DNA of 64,000 nucleotides from Mesorhizobium_K sp040049215 (GTDB lineage Bacteria > Pseudomonadota > Alphaproteobacteria > Rhizobiales > Rhizobiaceae): NCBI RefSeq assembly GCF_040049215.1, contig NZ_JBDZDN010000003.1, positions 372,001 through 436,000 of the forward strand, given 5' to 3'. The notes beneath the pieces were generated by a model. That model was not told the DNA's origin. It saw nothing but the letters and a program-made list of their open reading frames with translations, and searched no databases. Both the position numbers and the translations under genes were made by a program. This document shows, in pieces, positions 26,371 to 34,519 of this stretch. The stretch's first letter is position 1, and each line of letters begins with the position of its first letter.

Positions 26371-27165
26371 ATGTACGCAGTCAACTACCACCGCGCCTCC
26401 TCCGTGGCGGATGCTCTGAAACTGCTCGAAACCGGCGACGCCAAGGCGCTGGGCGGCGGGATGACGCTGATCCCGGCGATGAAGACCAGGCTCGCCGCGC
26501 CCTCCGATCTCGTCGACCTCGCCCATATCGCGGAGCTGAAGGGTATCAAGGTTGCGGGCATACAGGTCACCATCGGCGCGGGCGCGACGCATTTCGAAGT
26601 GTCCAGCAACGCCGAGATCAAGAAGGTCGCGCCTGCATTCTCGCAGCTGGCGTCGATGATCGGCGACCCGCACGTGCGCTACAAGGGCACGATCGGCGGC
26701 TCGGTCGCCAACAACGACCCGGCCGCAGACTATCCGGCGGCACTTCTGGCGCTCGGCGCGACGATCGTGACCAACGCCAGGGAGATCGCGGCGGACGACT
26801 TCTTCACCGGCCTGTTCGAGACCGCGCTGGGTGCGGGAGAGATCATCACCGCCGTGCGCTTCGACGCGCCGGAGAAGGCCGGTTACGAAAAATTCCGCAA
26901 CCCGGCGTCGCGCTACGCGATAACAGGCGTGTTCGTCGCCAAGGGCGGTTCGGGCGTGCGGGTCGCGGTGACGGGGGCGGGCGAAAACGGCGTCTTCCGC
27001 GCGGCCGAACTGGAGGCGGCGCTGGCGCAGCACTTCGCGCCTTCGGCGGTGGACGGGGTCGCCGTGTCGGCCGACGCGCTGATGAGCGACATCCACGCCT
27101 CGGCCGAATACCGGGCGAATCTGGTGAAGGTGATGGCCAAGAGGGCGGTGGCGAAGGCTGGGTGA
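26371..27165 (+). CDS. coxM: CO-dehydrogenase-like FAD-binding medium subunit
   Basis: This 264-residue FAD subunit has the two family motifs AKALGGGMTLIPAMK (around residue 25) and TIGGSVANNDPAADYPAALL (around residue 110), which bind FAD. It completes the molybdenum hydroxylase with CoxS and CoxL and passes electrons to the final acceptor. The ATG at 26371 is preceded by GAAGGGAGAG. It is separated from coxL by the inverted repeat but is surely part of the same operon. Confidence 0.9.
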   Translation: MYAVNYHRASSVADALKLLETGDAKALGGGMTLIPAMKTRLAAPSDLVDLAHIAELKGIKVAGIQVTIGAGATHFEVSSNAEIKKVAPAFSQLASMIGDPHVRYKGTIGGSVANNDPAADYPAALLALGATIVTNAREIAADDFFTGLFETALGAGEIITAVRFDAPEKAGYEKFRNPASRYAITGVFVAKGGSGVRVAVTGAGENGVFRAAELEAALAQHFAPSAVDGVAVSADALMSDIHASAEYRANLVKVMAKRAVAKAG

Positions 27166-27290
27166 GGTGCGAACACATCGGGGCTAGCGCGTTCCCGACA
27201 CTTCCGAAGCCGATTTGAACGAGTGCTACAGGCGCTGCCGGACCTTTTGGGTCTACAAAGCGGTGTATTGCAGCCGTGGAGGATGAAACC

Positions 27291-28640
27291 ATGATTGGCA
27301 ATCGCTTTGCCCGGAGAATTGCCGGGGCGGCTGCGGTGCTGCTGACGATGATGGCGCAGCCGCTCCAGCCTGCGTACGCGCAGGAGCAGGTGGCGGCCGC
27401 CGATGCAGCGGATGCAGCCGCGCAGTCGCCCGAACCGCTGAGCGCCGACGAGATGGAGGTGCTGGTTGCCAGGATTGCGCTCTACCCGGACGAGTTGATC
27501 GCGGTGATCACGGCAGCAGCGCTCTATCCGCTGCAGGTCGTCGAGGCGGCGCGCTATCTCGACCGGTACGAGAAGGACAAGAGCCTGAAGCCGAAGGAAA
27601 GTTGGGACGGCAGCGTGGTGTCGCTGCTCAACTATCCCGAGATCGTCAGGATGATGAGCGACGACCTCGAATGGACGCAAGCGCTCGGGGACGCCATCGC
27701 ATACCAGCAGAAGGACGTGCTGATCGCCATCCAGCAGTTGCGCGACGAGGCGGTCGCCAAGGGCGTCATCAAGACCGACGACAAGATCCAGGTGGTCAAG
27801 GAGAACGACAACGTCGTCATCAAGTCGGCCAGCCCGGAGGTGATCTACGTCCCGCAATATCCGCCGGAGATGTTTTACGAGCCGGGCTATGTGTGGGAGC
27901 CGATCCGCTACTATCCCGACCCTTACCCATACTACTGGTACCCGGGGGCGACGTTCTTTGCCGGGGCGGTGACCGGAGCCATCTGGGCTGCCGCCGTCGA
28001 TTGGGACGATTGGGGCGTATGGGGCGGCCGCTGGCACGGCGGCGACATCGATATCGACTGCAACAACTGCTTCAACAACCGCGACTTCAACGGCAAGATC
28101 AACATCAATGACGTAGACTGGAGGAATGTCGATCGCAGCAAGATCAACATCGACCGCGACCAGTTGAACAAGTTCGACCGCAACGAGATCAGAAACAAGG
28201 TCAAGGCGAACGGCGACAACGCCATCCGCGATCGCGCCAGGGACATCAAGAAGCGCGACAACATCGCCAACAAGCGGCCGGACGCGGGTGGCCCGGGAAC
28301 GAAAGACGTACGCAAAAGCACGCTCGACGGGCTGAAGGGCAAGGGTGGTCAGGCTGCGAACCGGCCGGCCAACAAGGCGAACGTCGACCGCCCCTCCAGC
28401 CGGCCTGCCGCCGGCAAGCCCGCCAACGTGAACCGCAAGGCCGGCAAGCCAAAGCCAGCGGCCCGCGTCGACAACCGTCCGAAGAAACCTTCGGGGCTCG
28501 GCAACGTCAACCGCGGCAAGTCCACCAAGGTGAGTTCCAACCGCGGCCACAAGTCGATGGGCGGCGGCAGTCGAGGCGGCGGCGGCCACAAGCAGGTCAG
28601 GCGCCCAAGCGGCGGCGGCGGCGGTGGGCGCAGGCGCTGA
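27291..28640 (+). CDS. DUF3300 family exported protein
   Basis: This 449-residue protein has a signal peptide (cleavage near AYAQ). The DUF3300 domain follows at about residues 50-240, recognised by ARIALYPDELIAVITAAALY, SLLNYPEIVRMM and SPEVIYVPQYPPEMFYEP. Its C-terminal 200 residues are low-complexity, rich in Asn, Asp, Lys and Arg, with a glycine-rich tail, so that half is probably disordered and basic. Function is unknown. GGAGG lies 8 bases before the chosen ATG. It overlaps the next frame at the stop and forms a pair with the DUF2950 gene, a pairing seen in other proteobacteria (recalled). Confidence 0.88.
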   Translation: MIGNRFARRIAGAAAVLLTMMAQPLQPAYAQEQVAAADAADAAAQSPEPLSADEMEVLVARIALYPDELIAVITAAALYPLQVVEAARYLDRYEKDKSLKPKESWDGSVVSLLNYPEIVRMMSDDLEWTQALGDAIAYQQKDVLIAIQQLRDEAVAKGVIKTDDKIQVVKENDNVVIKSASPEVIYVPQYPPEMFYEPGYVWEPIRYYPDPYPYYWYPGATFFAGAVTGAIWAAAVDWDDWGVWGGRWHGGDIDIDCNNCFNNRDFNGKININDVDWRNVDRSKINIDRDQLNKFDRNEIRNKVKANGDNAIRDRARDIKKRDNIANKRPDAGGPGTKDVRKSTLDGLKGKGGQAANRPANKANVDRPSSRPAAGKPANVNRKAGKPKPAARVDNRPKKPSGLGNVNRGKSTKVSSNRGHKSMGGGSRGGGGHKQVRRPSGGGGGGRRR

Positions 28641-28660
28641 TGGCACGGGAGGACATGACC

Positions 28661-29638
28661 ATGACAAAGACATTTCACGCCGTTCGTCCCATTCGGCTCG
28701 TCCTGTCCATCTGCGCGGGCGCGCTCGCCGCTTGCATCATGGCTTCGCTGCCTCCTGCCGCCGCGGCCCAGGACGCGCCACAGCCGCCCGAGATAGAGTC
28801 GTTCGCCGCGGCCACTGAGCCGCCAGCCTTCGACACGCCGGAGGCCGCGGTGGAAGCCTTCAAGACGGCCTTGCAGGCGCCGGGCAGCGACGCGATCGCG
28901 GCCCTTCTCGGCCTCGATGCCGCCAAGCTCAAGGCAGACGAGAACACCGAGGCGACGCTCGCCCAGATCAAGGAGGGTGTGGCCAAGCAGCTTGTCCTCG
29001 ACGGCGAGGACGACAGCAGGCTGCTTCAGATCGGCGACAAGCTGTGGCCGCTGCCGTTCCCGCTGGTCAAGGTCGAGGATGGCAAATGGGCTTTCGACAC
29101 CTATGCCGGGCTGGAGGAGATCGTGAACCGCCGCGTCGGCGAGAACGAACTGCAGACCATCGAGACGATGCGCGCCTATGTCGACGCGCAGGAAGACTAT
29201 GCGTCGCAGGACCGCGACGACGACGGCGTCGAGGAGTTCGCGCAGAAGCTGATCAGCACGGAAGGCATGACCGACGGGCTCTTCTGGCCAGCCGATGATA
29301 TCAACGGCGAGAGCCCGGCGGGCGACTTCGTCAATCAGGCGGAACTCGACGATGCGGGAAAGGGCGAAGGCTATTTCGGCTACCGGTACCGCATCCTGAA
29401 GGGGCAGGGCGACCAGATTGCCGGCGGCGCATACGACTACGTCATCAACGGCAACATGATCGCCGGCTTCGCGCTCATCGCCTGGCCGGTGAAATATGCC
29501 GGGACCGGCGTGAATACCTTTGTCGTCAACCAGCACGGCGTGGTCTACGAAACCGACCTCGGGGCTGCGACTGAGCAGATCGTCAAGCATATCGAGCGCT
29601 TCAACCCGGACGACCAATGGAAGGTCGTGGTGGATTAG
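28661..29638 (+). CDS. DUF2950 family exported protein
   Basis: This 325-residue protein has a signal peptide (LVLSICAGALAACIMASLPP, cut near AAAQDA) and a DUF2950 domain. Landmarks are DTPEAAVEAFKTAL, YFGYRYRILKGQGDQIAGG and the C-terminal IERFNPDDQWKVV. I chose the ATG at 28661 because GGGAGG lies 8 bases upstream; an ATG at 28655 is too close to that site. It is translationally linked to the DUF3300 gene. Both proteins are probably periplasmic partners of unknown function. The 130 bases downstream show nothing recognisable. Confidence 0.85.
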   Translation: MTKTFHAVRPIRLVLSICAGALAACIMASLPPAAAAQDAPQPPEIESFAAATEPPAFDTPEAAVEAFKTALQAPGSDAIAALLGLDAAKLKADENTEATLAQIKEGVAKQLVLDGEDDSRLLQIGDKLWPLPFPLVKVEDGKWAFDTYAGLEEIVNRRVGENELQTIETMRAYVDAQEDYASQDRDDDGVEEFAQKLISTEGMTDGLFWPADDINGESPAGDFVNQAELDDAGKGEGYFGYRYRILKGQGDQIAGGAYDYVINGNMIAGFALIAWPVKYAGTGVNTFVVNQHGVVYETDLGAATEQIVKHIERFNPDDQWKVVVD

Positions 29639-29768
29639 GCGATGTAGGCGCTCGGATACACGAAAGGCTTGGAAGGTCGCTCCTCGCTCGCTTGCAGCGT
29701 TCGCAGTCGAGACCCACGCCACATGCCACCGCAGCGATTGCGGCAGTCCATGCCGCTCGGCAGATTTC

Positions 29769-31124
29769 TCAGCGCATGGAAAAAAGCTCCTGGTGGAACC
29801 GCTTCGACACGGGAAAGCCGTGTTGGGCGAAATCCCGCCGCAGCGCGGCGCCGAAGGCTATCGGACCGCAGAACCAAATGCTCGCATCGCGCCATTGAGG
29901 GACCGCGGCGCGGATGCGCTCTCCGTTCAGGCGGCCATCGCGTGCGTCGATGAGAAAATGCAGGCGCACGCCTGCCGCCAGCGCATCGGCCCGCAATTTT
30001 CGTTCGGCCTCCTCGTCATAGTCGGCGGTGGGGTGGAACAGGTCGACCGTCTGCGATCCGGTCCGGCCTCCATCCTCGTTATGCAACTGCGCAAGGTTCT
30101 TCATCCTGGCGATAAACGGCGTGACGCCGATGCCGGCGCCTATCCAGATCTGGTGCGGGCAGGCATCGTCGAAGGTGAAGCAGCCATACGGCCCTTCGAT
30201 CTTCACCTCCTGGCCGACGCGCAACTCTTCTCTCAGCCGGCTGGTGTGATCGCCGAGTTCCTTGGTGATGAAATTGATGCGGCGACGATCCGCATGCCAG
30301 GGCGAGCCGATGGTGTAGGGGTGGGCTCCCTCCGACACATCCGACGTGGCGAAAGCGAACTGGCCGGCCTTGTGGCCGGGCCATCCCGTGGGTACGTCGA
30401 TCTCGGTTTCGAGGACGCGCACGCCCGGGTAATATTGCAGCGAGGCGATCTGCCCCTTGACCTGCCGGTCGATTCCGACGCGCCGAAGCAGAACGATCAC
30501 AGCCGCCCAGGTGCCGGCGGCCATGAGCAGAGCCATGACAACGCCGATGGGCGTCATCCAGTAGGCGAACGTCGTCAGGACGACCGAGTGAAACACGAGG
30601 ACCAGGTAGGTGACGGCAAGCAGCCGGTGCGTCTTGTAGAACAGCCGGTAGGGGAACAGCTTGATGAGGGCCAGCGCTATCAGCACGACGGCGAGGTAGA
30701 ATGCCCACTCGCCGACCCCCTCGGCGCCGCCGCGCAGGTCCCTGAAGAGTTGCTCGACCTGGTTGCCGGCAGCCGGCCGCGCGCCGCGCACCGGCCGTTC
30801 GAGCAGCCCGAAATCCACCGCCCAGCGCGGTCCTTGCGCCCACAGCCAGTGGCTTATGGCGACCACCAGCGCGGCAATGCCCATCCATTTGTGAAGGCGG
30901 TACATCTTGTCGAGGCCGCCAAGCCACGGCTCCGGCCAGCGGGGGCGCAGCGCCAGGATCATGGCTAAGCTCATGCAGCCCATGGCGATCACGCCCGTGT
31001 ACTGCATCATGGTCGCGCGCAACTCGAAAAGACTGGCGGCCGCGAAGAATTGCGGCTCCACGGCGATCCACAGCGCCGTCAGCAGCGCCAGCGCGCCCCA
31101 GAAAACATATTTGATGGCTTGCAT
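29769..31124 (-). CDS. Ferric-reductase-like transmembrane flavoprotein
   Basis: This is a protein of about 451 residues. An N-terminal half of six membrane helices resembles the ferric reductase domain, with heme-type histidines (LHKWMGIAALVVAISHW, KTHRLLAVTYLVLVFHSVVL). An FAD-binding domain (HPYTIGSPW) and an NAD(P)-binding domain (IWIGAGIGVTPFIARM, IWFCGPIAFGAALR) follow. Such proteins move electrons from NAD(P)H through FAD and heme across the membrane to iron or another acceptor. I chose the ATG directly before the first helix; upstream in-frame starts add only polar residues. A small cytochrome c gene lies just upstream on the same strand and may share a redox role. Confidence 0.82.
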   Translation of the reverse strand: MQAIKYVFWGALALLTALWIAVEPQFFAAASLFELRATMMQYTGVIAMGCMSLAMILALRPRWPEPWLGGLDKMYRLHKWMGIAALVVAISHWLWAQGPRWAVDFGLLERPVRGARPAAGNQVEQLFRDLRGGAEGVGEWAFYLAVVLIALALIKLFPYRLFYKTHRLLAVTYLVLVFHSVVLTTFAYWMTPIGVVMALLMAAGTWAAVIVLLRRVGIDRQVKGQIASLQYYPGVRVLETEIDVPTGWPGHKAGQFAFATSDVSEGAHPYTIGSPWHADRRRINFITKELGDHTSRLREELRVGQEVKIEGPYGCFTFDDACPHQIWIGAGIGVTPFIARMKNLAQLHNEDGGRTGSQTVDLFHPTADYDEEAERKLRADALAAGVRLHFLIDARDGRLNGERIRAAVPQWRDASIWFCGPIAFGAALRRDFAQHGFPVSKRFHQELFSMR

Positions 31125-31289
31125 GGCTTCCGCCCCTGGAGGGATCGGATCCATTTCGCGCCGTGTTGAACGCGCGTCATTGATGCAGGTCAAGCAGCGG
31201 CGCCGACGGCGCGACTTTCAGTTGGGCCAAGCGCCTCGCCAAGCGAGACGGTAGGGCGGGTGCAAAGCGGCCGGCGACGGTCTCGCCGC

Positions 31290-31613
31290 TTATTCCAGCG
31301 ACTTCAGGAAGGCGATGAAGTCGCCGATCTGGTCCGGGGCGAGCTGGAATTCCGGCATGCTCGGGTGGCCCGTGCGAATGCCCTCGGCCAGCGACTCCTG
31401 CAGGTCCTCGACCGGATAGCGCTCGTGCAGGTCGCGGAAGGGCGGCGCCAGCGACAAGGGGCTCGGACCCACCGGGTCGATCGAATGGCATTGCGAACAA
31501 TTGGTCTTGGCGAAGACGAGGCCGCGCTGCTCGGAAGGGGAGAGCGCCATCGCGGCGTCGAGCGCGGTCATGGAAGCCAAGAGCCCCAAGCCAAGACGTA
31601 AGGATTTATTCAT
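31290..31613 (-). CDS. Small c-type cytochrome
   Basis: This 107-residue protein has a signal peptide (LGLLASMTALDAAMA) and one class I cytochrome c domain. The heme site is CSQCH at residues 39-43, and the likely distal ligand is the methionine in GHPSMPEF, before the C-terminal helix IGDFIAFLKSLE. The start ATG follows GAGAGGG. It is probably a soluble periplasmic electron carrier. It is on the same strand as the reductase downstream, with 165 bases between them. Confidence 0.85.
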   Translation of the reverse strand: MNKSLRLGLGLLASMTALDAAMALSPSEQRGLVFAKTNCSQCHSIDPVGPSPLSLAPPFRDLHERYPVEDLQESLAEGIRTGHPSMPEFQLAPDQIGDFIAFLKSLE

Positions 31614-31826
31614 ATGGACCCTCTCTGCCTTCGCATACCCCGAAGCCCCGGCTTCGGACGAAACGAGCGTCCAGGTAGCATACGCAATCCATGCCGCCTT
31701 GATCCAGTGCAAACCGCTTCGCTTCCGTCCCTCGCAGGCGGGAAAAGACGACCGGACCCGGATGGCCGAACGGACCATCCGGCGGCGATGCGAGGCGGGG
31801 TCCGCTCCGGCTTGCCGGGGCCGGGC

Positions 31827-33089
31827 TCAGTTCTTCACCGCGGGCTTCAGCTCTATACGTTCCATCGCGAGCGCCTGCTGGACCGTCTCCTTGGCGAAGG
31901 TGAACAGCTCCATTTCCTCCGACACGCCCGGCAGCCGCTGATGGCCGATGCTGATCCATTTCTCGGGATGGAGGGCGACGATGTCGCGCGTGACAAGCGC
32001 GTCGAGCCCGGTCGCCTTGGTGAGCGCCTCGATCCGCGAAACCTCGTTCACGGTCGGGCCGATCACCGAGAAGGTCAGGCGCCGCGAGATGCCGATATTG
32101 CCGAACATCACGGTTCCGGTGTTGATGCCGATGCCGAAGCGGATGGGCAACTGGCCTTTCCCGCGCCGTTCCTCGTTGAGTTCGTCACGCGCCTTGAGCA
32201 CGCCGCGCAGCGCGACCATGGCTGCGCCGACCGCGGCTTCCTGCTCGCCGGCGTCGTTGTAGGGGAAGATCGCAAGCACGCCGTCGCCCACGAAGTCGAG
32301 CACCTCGCCGCCGGCTTCGATGATCGGCGTGGCGGTGATGTCGAAATATTCGTTGAGCAGCTGGATGAAATCCTGGCCGGGCATGGTGTCGGCGAGCGCG
32401 GTCGAGTTGCGCATGTCGTTGTACCAGACCACGGCCCTGGTTTCGGTGCCGTCGCCGCGGCGGATCGAGCCGGCCAGCACCCGGTTGCCGGCTTCCTTGC
32501 CGAGATATGTCTCGGAAATGTTGCGGGCGATGCGCGTCTGGATGACCGTCTTGCAGGCCACCGCGAAGCGGCGCTGGATCTTCTGCAGCGCTTCAAGCTC
32601 GCTGTTGGTGAAGCCGCCGGGGCGGTCGGCCGACCAGGTCGCGATGATGCCGAGCTGCTTGGCGGTGGCGTTCTCGTTCTTGATCGAGAGCCCGGTGCGG
32701 ATGACCAGGTAGTCGGTCATTCCCTGCTCGGCGACCTCCTCGAGGACGGGGAAGTCCAGCAGCCTGGACGGACCGTCGAGGTTGCGGCGAAGCACGTTGA
32801 CGTTGTTGTCGAACATGTACTTCATCGGGCTGCGCAGCCAGGCGTCCGACTGCACCTCCTGATGCATGAACTGCTCGAACTCGGTGGGCTGATTGCGCTT
32901 CCAAAGGATCGTTTCCGCCTGGAACAGCGGATGCAGCGTCGGCCAGGTCAACCTGGCCCGGCCTAGCGGCACGCCAATGGCGTGAATGCGGCTGCAAAGG
33001 CCCTCGAACATGCCAACGATGTCGGGTTCCGACAGCGCCTGGTCGACCAGCCATTCGTTGATTCCGTTCACCAGAGTCGTGTCTGTCAT
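31827..33089 (-). CDS. Class III adenylate/guanylate cyclase, soluble
   Basis: This 420-residue protein has an N-terminal sensor-like region of about 200 residues and a C-terminal class III cyclase domain. Metal-binding aspartates are seen at 225 (VWYNDMRNST) and 269 (FVGDGVLAIFP), with the VNEVSRIE region supplying the catalytic asparagine and arginine. The lysine that normally selects adenine, four residues before the second aspartate, is Asp265 here, so nucleotide choice is open. There are no membrane helices. It is divergent from the DUF3095 gene. The N-terminal part resembles a GAF-type sensor in general character only. Confidence 0.88.
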   Translation of the reverse strand: MTDTTLVNGINEWLVDQALSEPDIVGMFEGLCSRIHAIGVPLGRARLTWPTLHPLFQAETILWKRNQPTEFEQFMHQEVQSDAWLRSPMKYMFDNNVNVLRRNLDGPSRLLDFPVLEEVAEQGMTDYLVIRTGLSIKNENATAKQLGIIATWSADRPGGFTNSELEALQKIQRRFAVACKTVIQTRIARNISETYLGKEAGNRVLAGSIRRGDGTETRAVVWYNDMRNSTALADTMPGQDFIQLLNEYFDITATPIIEAGGEVLDFVGDGVLAIFPYNDAGEQEAAVGAAMVALRGVLKARDELNEERRGKGQLPIRFGIGINTGTVMFGNIGISRRLTFSVIGPTVNEVSRIEALTKATGLDALVTRDIVALHPEKWISIGHQRLPGVSEEMELFTFAKETVQQALAMERIELKPAVKN

Positions 33090-33272
33090 GGAGAGCCTTG
33101 TAGAACGCGCCGCCTGCCGCAGACCATATCATGTGGAGTGGCGTATCCGATTTTTTAAGTGCGCCGGCGAAATGGGCGTCAACTTTTCACCGTATTGTGT
33201 TCTGATGGCCGCGAGGAGCCGGACGCACAGTTCGGAGAAAACCGCATCGCTGGCCGGAGGGAGGCGCGCCTG

Positions 33273-34415
33273 ATGACTGGAGAAACCGCCGAGTTCACCC
33301 GGTCCCTGCCGGTCGGCAATGAATTCCGCACCGTCCTCGACGACGGCTTCTACCGCCGGGCGCCGGACGACTGGCTGATCGCCGTGAGCGACGTCGTGGG
33401 CTCGCGCAAGGCGATTGCGGCCGGACAGTACAAGGCCGTCAACATGGCCGGCGTTGCCGTGATCAGCGCGCTGATGAACGCGCTGGACACCCAGGCACTG
33501 CCCTACATCTTCGGCGGCGACGGGGCGGCGATCATATGCTCGCCCGAGGATCGCGAGGTCGTGGCCGACACGATGGCGAGAACGGCCGCCTGGGTGAAGG
33601 AAGATCTCGACCTCGAATTGCGGGCGGCGCTGGTGCCGGTATCGGCCGTGCGAGCAGAAGGCTACGACGTGCTCGTGCAGGCGACGCGCGTGTCGGAAGC
33701 GGTGAACAACTATGCATTTCGCGGGGGCGGGCTATCGCGCGCCGAGGCGCTGATGAAGGCCGGCGAATACACGGTGCCGCCGGCGCCGCCCGGCAGCAGA
33801 CCCGACCTGACCGGCCTGTCCTGCCGCTGGTCGGCGATAAAACCGGAGCAAGGCAAGATCGTCTCGATCATCGTCGAGCCGGGCGAGGGCAGGGCGGACA
33901 GATTTCCCGAGATAGCGCAAACGCTGCTCGATCTTGCCGGAATGCGTCTGCCGCGGGGCGGATCGCCCATGCCGGCGCAGGGGCCGTCGGGAGCATGGCC
34001 CCCCGAAGGCCTGGAAATGGAAGCGCGGGCGACGCGCGGCCAGACCTCGCTGGCTGTGCGCAGGGCCGCCCTCTACCTCTGGACCTTCTTTTCCTGGTTC
34101 ATCCTCACCACGGGGATCAACGTCGGGTCATTCAACGCGAAGCACTACAGGGAATTTACTTCTCTCAATACGGACTATAGAAAATTCCAGGACGGGTTGC
34201 GCATCACCGTGTCGCTGGGGGACACTGAACTGGGCAGACTGACGGAAATTCTGGAGGATGAACGCAAAGCGAAGAATCTTCGCTACGGACTTAGCGTTCA
34301 AGATAGTGCAATCCTGACCTGCTACGTACCATCGGTAACGTCAGATTCGCATTTTCATTTTCTTGACGGAGCGGGTGGCGGCTATGCGCAGGCAGCGGAG
34401 AACATGAAGTCCTGA
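33273..34415 (+). CDS. DUF3095 family protein with cyclase-like aspartates
   Basis: This 380-residue protein belongs to the DUF3095 family of unknown function. I see a cyclase-like pattern near its N-terminus: Asp40 in AVSDVVGSRKA and Asp83 in FGGDGAAIICS, 43 residues apart. The two metal aspartates in both neighbouring cyclases are 44 residues apart. It may therefore share the nucleotide-cyclase palm fold, although catalysis is unproven. The ATG follows GGAGGGAGG. It is divergent from a class III cyclase gene and upstream of a peptide ABC transporter, and could act in the same signalling pathway. Confidence 0.85.
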   Translation: MTGETAEFTRSLPVGNEFRTVLDDGFYRRAPDDWLIAVSDVVGSRKAIAAGQYKAVNMAGVAVISALMNALDTQALPYIFGGDGAAIICSPEDREVVADTMARTAAWVKEDLDLELRAALVPVSAVRAEGYDVLVQATRVSEAVNNYAFRGGGLSRAEALMKAGEYTVPPAPPGSRPDLTGLSCRWSAIKPEQGKIVSIIVEPGEGRADRFPEIAQTLLDLAGMRLPRGGSPMPAQGPSGAWPPEGLEMEARATRGQTSLAVRRAALYLWTFFSWFILTTGINVGSFNAKHYREFTSLNTDYRKFQDGLRITVSLGDTELGRLTEILEDERKAKNLRYGLSVQDSAILTCYVPSVTSDSHFHFLDGAGGGYAQAAENMKS

Positions 34416-34519
34416 TCGAGCGGCCAGCATTGGAAAATCGGAGCATGCGGAGCGGTTGCCTAAGGCGGCGGCCGATCCGGTCGCCAGCGAAAGCCGGTCG
34501 ACGCAATTGAGCATCGTTT

